Source of the DNA: JAEUTH01 sp044230205
Lineage (GTDB): Bacteria > Bacteroidota > Bacteroidia > AKYH767-A > OLB10
Assembly (NCBI GenBank): GCA_044230205.1
Contig: JBGARN010000037.1
Span: 1-31,444, forward strand
Reading direction: 5' to 3'
Length of the DNA stretch: 31,444 nt
In this document: in pieces, positions 24,091 to 31,444 of the stretch
How positions within the stretch are numbered: position 1 is the stretch's first letter
How the letters are laid out: each line of letters begins with the position of its first letter
The notes under the pieces: model-generated
Databases searched by the model: none
The model's input: only the letters and a program-made list of their open reading frames with translations
What the model was told of the DNA's origin: nothing
Position numbers and translations under genes: made by a program

Positions 24091-24666
24091 TTATTTTTTT
24101 TCTATTTCCGTTAATTCAATTGTACAATACAGGGCACTCTCAAGTGGGATTTTATTTTGATCGCCACTCAATCCATATGCAAGGTGAGCCGGGATAACCA
24201 ATTGTGCCTTATCCCCTTTTCTCATCATTAATACCGCTTCATGTATTCCATTGGGTACATCACTTTTATTTACTTCAAAAACCATCAATCCCAAACTATC
24301 GCTTGTATAACATAAGGTTCCGTCTAAAAGATAAATACTGTATTTTAACGAAACCTTATCACCTGTTACAACTGTATCACCAGTACCCTTTGATTCAATA
24401 GCATATCGTAAGCCTGTTGGCGATACCTTTAATTGGTAATTATGTCTTTTAATAAAATCGTCAATGGCCTGCGACTCATCTTTAACAAATTGCTTATGCG
24501 CATTTACCAGGTTATCACTAAGGTGAGATTGTTTTTCAGCAAATTTCCTTGTCTCTTCGCTGTTTCCGCATGCATATAGCAATACAGTACATAGCAGTAC
24601 AACTGCCGTAAAGCAATCAAAATATTTAGTGACTGATTTATTTATGCCATAGAACCAACCTCTCAT
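24091..24666 (-). CDS. FKBP-type lipoprotein, GldI-like
   Basis: The ATG overlaps the nrnA stop (ATGA, 24663-24666), so translation is coupled. The 191-residue product has a hydrophobic segment ending LLYACGN (Cys33 lipobox), a helical region, and an FKBP domain at about 78-190: TGDKVSLKYSIYLLDGTL, DVPNGIHEAVLMMRKGDKAQLVIPAHLAYG and IPLESALYCTIELTEIE. The 'P-N-G-I-H-E-A-V' stretch and position directly after the DHH phosphoesterase gene fit GldI, the lipoprotein isomerase of gliding/type IX secretion in Bacteroidota. The usual FKBP Trp is replaced (GIHEA for GWEEA), so its isomerase activity may be low. The GldI call is likely but not certain; the gene could also be a general periplasmic FKBP. 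Confidence 0.75.
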   Translation of the reverse strand: MRGWFYGINKSVTKYFDCFTAVVLLCTVLLYACGNSEETRKFAEKQSHLSDNLVNAHKQFVKDESQAIDDFIKRHNYQLKVSPTGLRYAIESKGTGDTVVTGDKVSLKYSIYLLDGTLCYTSDSLGLMVFEVNKSDVPNGIHEAVLMMRKGDKAQLVIPAHLAYGLSGDQNKIPLESALYCTIELTEIEKK

Positions 24667-25688
24667 TTAGTCAGATCATTTTTGTAAAAAGGCAGCAAAG
24701 CTATAAATTTTGTAATGGTTTCATCCAGGGCAAGATGGCTTTTTCCACCTGCCGCATTGGTATGGCCACCCCCGCTAAAATGTTGTGCTGCTAACTCTCT
24801 TACCGAAAATGATCCTTTTGACCGAAAAGAAATCTTGATCATGTTTTCCTGCTCAGAGAAAAAAGCAGCCATGCGCATTCCTTTTATTCCCAATGCATAA
24901 TTAACAATACCTTCTGTATCACCGGTTTGATGTTCATACTTGTCAAGCTCTTTTTTTGATACGGCAATGTAAGCTGTATTAAAATCATTTAATACAGTAA
25001 GCTTTTCACTTAAACAGTAACCCAGGAATCTTGTGCGGTTAAAAGAAAAATTATCATAAACAGCTTCGTGAATACGATGCGGCTTTACTCCGGCATCAAG
25101 CAGATCAGCAATTATCCGATGTACATCGCCTGTTGTTGATGAAAACCTGAATGAACCAGTATCTGTCATTATACCAACATAAATATTCTCACCGAAGGCC
25201 TGTGTTAATTTGTAACCTGCATCAATTGCCTTAACAAATCGATAAACCAATTCGCAGGTTGAACTGGCTTCTGTATACGAAAAGGTCAGATCACAAAACG
25301 AATCGGGTTTTAAGTGATGATCAATCATTATTTTGAATGCAGTACTTTTTCTTAATGATGGTTCCATCTTTTCCACTCTTCCCGGTTCATTAAAATCAAG
25401 CACAAAAATTATTTCAGCGTCCGCTATTAATGATTCGGCCTTGCGTACGCTCTGTTCAAAGTTGACCACACCTTCGTCACCAGGCAGCCATTTTAAAAAA
25501 TCAGGATAGTCGCTAGGAACAATTACAGTAACATCATGTTTATTGCTTCTTAAATAGTCATTCAATGCCAGTGATGCGCCCATGGCATCACCATCAGGTT
25601 TATGATGTGTGACTATTACAATTTTACGGCTAACTGCCAGTTGCTGTTTTACGCGTTCAATATCTGTAAAGGAAAAGTTGGGGATCAT
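24663..25688 (-). CDS. nrnA: DHH/DHHA1 phosphoesterase, NrnA-type oligoribonuclease / pAp phosphatase
   Basis: The 341-residue cytoplasmic protein has the DHH motifs VTHHKPDGDAMGAS (about residues 26-39), FVLDFNEPGRV and MIDHHLKPD (the DHH triad), a FSFTYTEASSTCELVY segment, and the C-terminal DHHA1 motif FSGGGHTNAAGG (about 308-319). It degrades short RNA oligomers and 3'-phosphoadenosine 5'-phosphate with manganese. The order nrnA, GldI-like, FKBP on one transcript is a familiar Bacteroidota arrangement. A TATATTCG box lies 17 bp upstream of the ATG. Confidence 0.93.
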   Translation of the reverse strand: MIPNFSFTDIERVKQQLAVSRKIVIVTHHKPDGDAMGASLALNDYLRSNKHDVTVIVPSDYPDFLKWLPGDEGVVNFEQSVRKAESLIADAEIIFVLDFNEPGRVEKMEPSLRKSTAFKIMIDHHLKPDSFCDLTFSYTEASSTCELVYRFVKAIDAGYKLTQAFGENIYVGIMTDTGSFRFSSTTGDVHRIIADLLDAGVKPHRIHEAVYDNFSFNRTRFLGYCLSEKLTVLNDFNTAYIAVSKKELDKYEHQTGDTEGIVNYALGIKGMRMAAFFSEQENMIKISFRSKGSFSVRELAAQHFSGGGHTNAAGGKSHLALDETITKFIALLPFYKNDLTK

Positions 25689-25705
25689 CCGTTTATATTT
25701 GCTGG

Positions 25706-25713
25706 CGAATATA
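25706..25713 (-). promoter_or_regulatory. candidate -7 element of the nrnA cluster
   Basis: The minus strand reads TATATTCG, one mismatch from TAnnTTTG, 17 bp before the nrnA ATG and just after the remains of the sensor gene. Confidence 0.35.
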
Positions 25714-25745
25714 AAGCAATTGGCTTATGCAGGTATATTGAAACA

Positions 25746-28654
25746 TTATTTGAAATGCACCAGGGGTATTCGAACTGTAAATTTGCCTGATTCGGGTTCG
25801 ATGATAATACTCTTACCGGTTAGCAATTTATATCTGCTGCTGATATTACTTAACCCTAATCCTGAAGAAGGCTCTTTGTTCAACTTAGGATTGAGGTTAT
25901 TGCTGATAACCAGCATTTCATTTTCAACACTTATAGTTATCAGCAAAGGCGTTTCCTTTGATACCGCATTATGCTTTATGGCATTTTCAATTAACATTTG
26001 AACACTCAGTGGTGCTATGCCATATTTTTTCCGTTGTTCCGTGGTTATATCAAGTTGCATCATCAGGTTTTGCGTATAGCGCTTTTGCTGCAGGTAGAAA
26101 TAAACATCGGCCATGGTAATTTCTTCGTCTAATGATATAAAATCAATATTGCGGTAATTAACCATGTTTCTGAAAAATTCTGATAATTTCTGAACATACT
26201 CAACTGCCGATTGCTGATTTTTTTCAATTACGGAAATAAGCGTATTAAAACTGTTGAATAAAAAATGGGGATTAACTTGTGATTTCAGTGTTTGTAGCTG
26301 AAATTTAATTTTTTCATTTTCTGCCAGTTGAAGTTTACCCAATCGCTTTTCACGCTGAATTATGTACCAATAAACCAAAGCAATGATCAGAAGAGTGCTG
26401 GTAATAATAAACCACAGTTCCTGCCAAAAGGGTTTGAGAATAATAAATGAATAGGAAGCCTCACTGGCATTATCAAAAAAATTATTGAGCGAAGCCCGAA
26501 CCTTAAATTTATAATTACCCGGATTAAGGCTTGCAAAAAAAACTGTTTTATCTTTTGTAGTTATCCATTCATCACTGTACCCTTCCAGTTTATACTGATA
26601 CCTGATACGATAAGGATCTGTAAGCCAAATGCCTGCAAATTCGAAACTCAAGCTATTATCGCTATGATTTAATTTTACAGGTAAATTCTTATCAAGCTCA
26701 ACACTGTCTTTAAAAATGCGGTTAATTACTATGTGTGCATTATAAAAATATTGAGGATAACCAGGGTTAAACCTTATAATTCCTTTCTCTGTACCCAGCC
26801 AGATATTTCCAAAACGATCGGTGGTTGCTGAATTCTGATCAGGATTAAGTTCATTTAAATTATTTTCCTGGCTATAATATTCAAACCTGTTCTGCTTTAT
26901 GTGATATACATCTATACCAAGATTATGAACTAATACAAGACGCCCGGATTTATCGGCAACAATGGACGTAACCTTTAACTGTCGCAGCCCGTTTTCAAGA
27001 TTATAATTATAAAAATGTTTACCGTCAAACCTGTAAATACCGTCATTAAGCGAACTGCACCATATGTTACCGTATATATCCTCCGTTATTGATAATACAC
27101 TCCTGCTTATTAATCCATGCGATTCATTGAAACTCTTGTACCCAAAATTTTCATAGCAAATGAGTCCTTTTGAATCTGCTCCAAACCAAACCCTGTTATG
27201 TGAATCAATAAAAATTTCGTTGATGTAAAAGTTACCTAATTCTGGCTGGGAACTTTAATCCTCAAATTCCATTTGTAACATTTTGGTATTGGATGGTGGT
27301 GGCAGTTTACACCTTAAAACACCTCCATAGGTTGCAATCCAAATACTGTCATTATTCCCTATTTTTAAGTTGAGCACACTGCTATGTTCAACCTTGCCAC
27401 TGCCTATAACTTTCTGAACCTGTTTATTTACAGGGTCAAACCTCAGAATTCCTTCACCCAAAGTTGAAATCCATAAGTAACCATATTTATCCTGCTGTAT
27501 GCACGTTATGTTATAATGCATGGCATTATCCATAATATCATAATACTTATAGTCAGTATTTTCATGACTATATGGCGAATAACATGCAAGTTGCCTGTCG
27601 GGGGTAAACCATATATTATTATTGCGGTCGCAATAAATGGAATGAATATTAAATAATACCTGGGGAGCACGATTATAAAATGTAAGCCAGTCGGCATGTG
27701 ATCGAATCAATCCACCATTAGTAGCTAACCAAAGATTTCCATTATAATCAAATATTAAATCTGAAACTCTGCTAAATTCAAGATTTTCGTATTGCTTGTA
27801 TTGTTGTGGAATTCGCTTTTCAATAAGATTGTAATACAACAGTCCCGATTCTTCGGTTGCAATCCATATACTGTTATTACTAACTTTTATTGAATTTACC
27901 TGGCCGTATTTCCAATTATTGAATTCGGCCACACTAAAAAAGGATGAACGTTTGGGGTCGAAATAACAAATGCCGCTATCCTGCATTGCGAGCCATATTT
28001 TTCCCGTTTCGTCTTTAAATAAGTCTCTAACAATATTGTCATTAAGGAAGTTTTTATCGTTGTATTTTGATTTCACAAGTGCAAGGTTTCCTAATTAAAC
28101 ACAGTAATACCTTTATCCGTTGCAAACCAAAAATCCTGTTGATTAACGATTATTCATTTATAAACATAATTGTCACTTAATCCATCTGCTTCGGTAACAT
28201 GCAGTAAACCATTTTTACCTGTTACATAAAAACCATCACCTGCAGTTGTAATAATTAATCTTCCGCTTTTGTCGTATAGCAGGGAAGTTATTGGTCGTGA
28301 CGAAATTTTTTTCAAGCTGAGAAGCTGAAAGCTATTTCCCCTTAATTCTGCAACCCAACCATTGGTATAGCCGACATAAATATTGTTTAAACTATCGGTA
28401 GTTATTGCAGAGAGCTCATCATTGCCAACCGGCTTAGGAGTATTAAATATTCGCTGATCAATACCATCTGATTTATATAAACCTTCTGAAGTTCCTGTAA
28501 GCAGGAAACCATTACGGTCAATATCTAACAGGTTGATTTTAATTCCGGGATTTTCGCGATTAAACTGAAACAATTTAAAATAAGGAGTCTGGCTGTTTGC
28601 AGTTTTTATAAACAAACAAACTAGTAAAGAAAAAACTGCTATCGGCCGCTTCAT
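25746..28654 (-). pseudogene. decayed LytS-type sensor histidine kinase with two-component propeller
   Basis: Together the pieces form one gene of about 968 codons. The start at 28654 gives a signal peptide (MKRPIAVFSLLVCLFIKTANSQ). Propeller repeats follow (FLLTGTSEGLYKSD, IWLAMQDSG, NLWLATNGGLI, LWISTLGEGILRFD, IWLGTEKGIIRFN), then a Y_Y_Y-type domain (GYSDEW...GNYKFKV), a membrane segment at about 26360-26414, and a LytS-family kinase: NPHFLFNSFNTL with the phospho-His codon at 26265-26267, MLIENAIKHN and SGLGLSNISSRY. Three lesions break it: an in-frame TGA at 28154-28156, a 1-base frameshift at about 28091-28100, and an in-frame TAA at 27255-27257. Homologous residues continue across each one. 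No LytTR regulator gene is next to it. The intact kinase segment (25746-27254) has no ATG start. Confidence 0.85.
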
Positions 28655-28685
28655 GTGTATCCAGCTAATTTAAATTAACCAACGC

Positions 28686-29987
28686 TTATTTTTTGAGAAT
28701 GTCGTTTTTATAAACTACTCCGTTCTTCATAACAAAACCAACATGCTCTAATGCTTTTATATCTTTTAAAGGATCACCTGATACTGCAATTATATCGGCA
28801 AATTTTCCAATAGCAATTGATCCTGTTATTTTCTCAACACCCAATAATATCGCAGCTTGTAAGGTAGCTGACTGAATAGCCTGCATTTCACTCATTCCTG
28901 CTAAAACCAGGTACTTAAAATCTTTTGCATTTTCACCGTGCGGAAAAACCCCTGCATCGGTTCCATATGCTATTTTTACCTGTGACTTAATCAGCTTTGC
29001 CAATCCTTCAGATTTATCTTTACTTAAGCTTTTAGCTTTATTAATTGTTTTTTCCGGATATCCTTTTTTACTGAAATTTTCAATGATATAGTCAAGCGCA
29101 TACATAGTGGGCACCATGTAGGTTTGATGCTTAAGCATTAAGGTTACTACCTCATCATCAATGATGCTGCAGTGCTCTATGGAGTTAACACCTGCTTCAA
29201 CTGCAAGTTTAATACCCTCAGCCCCATGAGCATGAGCTGCTACCTTTCGCCCCCACATATGTGCTTCGTCAACAAGAGCGTTCATTTCTTCAAATGAATA
29301 TTGAGGATCTCCAACGCTTTCCTCTTCTGATAAGACACCGGCTGTAGCACAAAACTTTATTACATCTGCACCCCATTTGATGTTATTTCTTACCCGCTTC
29401 CGTATTTCATCCACACCATCGGCAACACCAGTAAAATCAGGATTGCAGTTATAGCTTATCTGTGGATTAAAACCACTCAGGTCGGCATGTCCGCCAGTAG
29501 CGCCCAACGCATACGTAGCGGCTAGTATCCGTGGACCTTTAATTGTGCCTTTATTAATAGCATCGCGTAGCGAAATATCTACCAAATCACTGCTGCCCAC
29601 ATCCCGGCAGGTAGTAAATCCTGCCATTAAAGTTCGCTCAGCAAATACGGTTGATTCGATGGCATTATCCGTAGCCGTTTTTCGGAAAATATCACCATAA
29701 TAATCACCGCTTGGCTGATGCGTTAAATGCGTATGGCAGTCAATCAATCCCGGCAACACAGTTGCATTGCTAAGATCAATTATTTCAGCACCGGAGGGAA
29801 TTTCATTAAGCGGACCTATTGCTTTAATGGTATCACCTTCAACAATGATCATTTGATTGATTAGCACTTTGCCATTAATAACATCAATAAGCCTTCCGGC
29901 TTTAATTACTTTTATTTTAGACTGTGCATTTACCTCAAAAGCAGCAATAATGATTAATATAAAAAATATACTTTTTTTTACTGACAT
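28686..29987 (-). CDS. exported amidohydrolase family metal-dependent hydrolase
   Basis: The 433-residue product has a signal peptide (residues 1-22, ending VNAQ) and a complete amidohydrolase site: His85 and His87 in DCHTHL, Lys211 in VIKFCATAG (likely carboxylated), His252/His254 in AHAHG, His272 in IEHC and Asp344 in GTDAG. This is the two-metal pattern of imidazolonepropionase- and Xaa-Pro-dipeptidase-like secreted members. The C-terminal beta domain (GSIAIGKFADIIAVSGDP) is typical. It should hydrolyse small amides or dipeptides in the periplasm; the substrate is not known. The decayed sensor gene begins 31 bp downstream on the same strand. Confidence 0.9.
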   Translation of the reverse strand: MSVKKSIFFILIIIAAFEVNAQSKIKVIKAGRLIDVINGKVLINQMIIVEGDTIKAIGPLNEIPSGAEIIDLSNATVLPGLIDCHTHLTHQPSGDYYGDIFRKTATDNAIESTVFAERTLMAGFTTCRDVGSSDLVDISLRDAINKGTIKGPRILAATYALGATGGHADLSGFNPQISYNCNPDFTGVADGVDEIRKRVRNNIKWGADVIKFCATAGVLSEEESVGDPQYSFEEMNALVDEAHMWGRKVAAHAHGAEGIKLAVEAGVNSIEHCSIIDDEVVTLMLKHQTYMVPTMYALDYIIENFSKKGYPEKTINKAKSLSKDKSEGLAKLIKSQVKIAYGTDAGVFPHGENAKDFKYLVLAGMSEMQAIQSATLQAAILLGVEKITGSIAIGKFADIIAVSGDPLKDIKALEHVGFVMKNGVVYKNDILKK

Positions 29988-30011
29988 AGTTTACAAGTTG
30001 AATTATCTTAT

Positions 30012-30019
30012 CAAAACTA
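30012..30019 (-). promoter_or_regulatory. -7 promoter element (TAGTTTTG) of the amidohydrolase gene
   Basis: The minus strand reads TAGTTTTG, an exact TAnnTTTG match, 24 bp before the ATG. A TTTG lies 13 bases further upstream (30033-30036), which is shorter than the usual spacing. Confidence 0.42.
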
Positions 30020-30125
30020 AATTTTAAATAAACAAAATAGCAGCATATGATTTCACAAAAAAGAACTTCAGTAATTAATTGCTACATGCATTGAATAACC
30101 ACTTGAAACGAATGATTCAGTTACA

Positions 30126-31022
30126 CTATACTTTGCTATCTCGTTCGGCCTCATGCAATCTTTTTCTTTTCCATCTGCGATGCGTCCAGAGCCAGTATTC
30201 CGGCTGAGCCCTTATTCTGCCTTCAAGCAACCTTACATGCTTTTCAGTTATTTCGGTATCAGTTGTGGACGAAGGATCATCGGTTATCAATTCGTATTTA
30301 ATAGAATATTTTCCCCTGCTTTGTTTGGTTATATCGGCAAACAGTACTACACAGTTAAAATGCCTGGCATATCGTTCAGCACCAAGTAATACAGGTGTAT
30401 CCTGGTTAAGAAACTTCATCCAATGACAGCGCTTAATATTGCTTGGTGTTTGATCAGAAATAAAACCATACATGCAAGGATGCTTAATATTAGCTTTAAA
30501 ACTGCCGGCTACATCAGCTACTGCAACAAGGTTAAGCCCGAACCGCCTGCGTGATTGCTTGATTTTTTCATTCCAGAATTTATTTTTCAATGGCGAATAA
30601 ATTCCAAAATGCTTGTGCTGTGAATGACTTGAAAAAGCAAGCGCTGCCCATTCCCAGTTGCCATAATGCGAGGTAATGCCAATAACGCTTCGTTTCTTAT
30701 CATAATACCGCTGAACCAGTTCAGCATTTTCGGCTGTAATATGCTCTTCAAGAAACTTACGGGAAATAGTAAATGATTTTAAAGTTTCGATGAGGACATC
30801 ACAAAAGTGACTATAAAATTTCCTGGCCAATGCCTTAATTTCTTCATCAGTTTTTTCGGGAAATGAATGATGCATATTAGCCAATACAATTTTCTTACGA
30901 TAAGGAATGATATACCAGATAATAAAGCAGAGCAGATCAGATACAAAGTAGAGAAGCCTTAATGGCAGGTAGGACAAGGGTAAAACCAACAGGTAATACA
31001 AAAGGAAGTCGAAAATAACCAT
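30126..31022 (-). CDS. LpxL/HtrB-like lysophospholipid (lipid A) acyltransferase
   Basis: Starting from ATG 31022 gives 298 residues; a TTG two codons upstream is possible but less likely. The N-terminus has a hydrophobic membrane segment (FDFLLYYLLVLPLSYLPLRLLYFVSDLLC region), then IPYRKKIVLANMHHSFPEKTDEEI, a typical LpxL start. The catalytic H-x4-E motif is HYGNWE (His119, Glu124), followed by GIYSPLKNKFWNEKI, RRRFGLNLV, MYGFISDQTP and the C-terminal RAQPEYWLWTHRRWKRK. It most likely adds a secondary acyl chain to lipid A at the inner membrane. Chain-length choice cannot be read. It is divergent from the rhomboid gene. Confidence 0.92.
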   Translation of the reverse strand: MVIFDFLLYYLLVLPLSYLPLRLLYFVSDLLCFIIWYIIPYRKKIVLANMHHSFPEKTDEEIKALARKFYSHFCDVLIETLKSFTISRKFLEEHITAENAELVQRYYDKKRSVIGITSHYGNWEWAALAFSSHSQHKHFGIYSPLKNKFWNEKIKQSRRRFGLNLVAVADVAGSFKANIKHPCMYGFISDQTPSNIKRCHWMKFLNQDTPVLLGAERYARHFNCVVLFADITKQSRGKYSIKYELITDDPSSTTDTEITEKHVRLLEGRIRAQPEYWLWTHRRWKRKRLHEAERDSKV

Positions 31023-31025
31023 GCA

Positions 31026-31033
31026 CAAACATA
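31026..31033 (-). promoter_or_regulatory. possible -7 element of the acyltransferase gene
   Basis: The minus strand reads TATGTTTG, an exact TAnnTTTG match, but only 3 bp before the preferred ATG. If functional the mRNA would be leaderless or start just inside the codon; otherwise it is a chance match. Confidence 0.25.
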
Positions 31034-31110
31034 GTATTTAACATTACAATTGGAGTTAGCATTAAGTTATTCTATGAACAGGAAAATTCATTTATTTAAA
31101 AATTCAAAAA

Positions 31111-31138
31111 TTGCGTACTTGCACCTGAAATATATTTT
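31111..31138 (+). promoter_or_regulatory. candidate promoter of the rhomboid gene
   Basis: TTG (31111-31113) is followed after 17 bases by TATATTTT (31131-31138), one mismatch from TAnnTTTG, 23 bp before the ATG. Confidence 0.4.
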
Positions 31139-31161
31139 AAAAGAAAGCGACATTTCAAATT

Positions 31162-31444
31162 ATGGATAATTTTTACAGGCCCGCCAGTTATAGTTTACTT
31201 CCTCCTGTTATTAAATGGCTCCTGATTGTAAATACAGGTATGTACCTGGTAATTATTGCAGCAGATTATTTTGGGTATGGCAATCAACTTTTTGATTTAC
31301 TGGCTCTGCATTATTTTGGATCGACACTTTTTTCTCCGCATCAGCTCATCACCTATGGATTTATGCATGGCGGCTGGGGGCATTTGCTCATGAATATGTT
31401 TGCCCTGTGGATGTTTGGAACTATGATTGAAAATACCTGGGGAA
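31162..31444 (+). CDS. rhomboid family intramembrane serine protease (N-terminal part)
   Basis: ATG at 31162 opens a frame that continues to the window end (94 codons). After a hydrophobic first segment (IKWLLIVNTGMYLVIIA) comes HQLITYGFMHGGWGHLLMNMFALWMFG, in which HGGWGHLLMNMF is the second-helix motif of rhomboids, with the conserved His and Asn of the oxyanion region. The catalytic GxSG Ser and the later His are beyond the window, so completeness cannot be judged. Rhomboids cleave membrane proteins within the bilayer. Confidence 0.9.
   Translation, partial: MDNFYRPASYSLLPPVIKWLLIVNTGMYLVIIAADYFGYGNQLFDLLALHYFGSTLFSPHQLITYGFMHGGWGHLLMNMFALWMFGTMIENTWG

Noticed and set aside
25609..26001. 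130-codon plus-strand frame over the nrnA start and kinase end
   Set aside because: It spans the antisense of two recognised genes, and its residues show no family pattern.
1..31444. Mobile elements, tRNA or rRNA genes
   Set aside because: No transposase or integrase motif, terminal inverted repeats, tRNA-like cloverleaf or rRNA sequence was recognised on either strand.

Overview
The window is AT-rich DNA from a member of the phylum Bacteroidota, most likely a Chitinophagales- or Sphingobacteriales-like lineage. The evidence is the gene content (PafA-type phosphatase, GldI- and GldM-like proteins, a LytS-type sensor with a ligand propeller, many lipoproteins with Ser/Ala-Cys lipoboxes, signal peptides ending in NAQ or VAQ), the lack of clear Shine-Dalgarno sequences, and repeated TAnnTTTG-type promoter elements. 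It is mostly ordinary chromosome. I see no rRNA, tRNA, CRISPR array, transposase or integrase.

Layout. 1-2172 (minus): the start of one exported protein and a complete 517-residue exported tail-fibre-like surface protein, then a tiny lipoprotein with a CxxCH heme motif and its own terminator. 2397-6486 (plus): a periplasmic GH13 amylase, an SLC45-like sugar transporter and a solitary SIR2-like protein. 6528-7661 (minus): purK. 7889-11675 (plus): hpt, adk, ridA, a pyridoxamine-oxidase-like gene, obgE and a PAP2 phosphatase, all closely spaced. 11822-16652: pafA and an AddA-type helicase-nuclease. 16920-17153: a small exported Lys/Ser/Thr-rich protein with a strong terminator.

17312-21510 (plus) is the most unusual block. 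It has its own promoter and five tightly packed envelope genes: two lipoproteins made of DUF4214-like repeats, a Tat-exported DUF1501-like protein, a CxxxxCH cytochrome lipoprotein and a small acidic-loop lipoprotein. The cytochrome gene carries an exact 32-bp tandem duplication that shifts its reading frame and makes it run into the next gene. I do not know of a described function for this set. Next is accA with its own promoter and a bidirectional terminator.

22621-31022 is on the minus strand. It holds a GldM-C-like exported protein, an nrnA / GldI-like FKBP / FKBP cluster, a decayed LytS-type sensor kinase (two in-frame stops and one frameshift over about 2.9 kb), an exported amidohydrolase and an LpxL/HtrB-like acyltransferase. 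A rhomboid protease gene begins at 31162 (plus) and runs off the window.

Most calls rest on recognised motifs read directly from the translations. No database search was possible.
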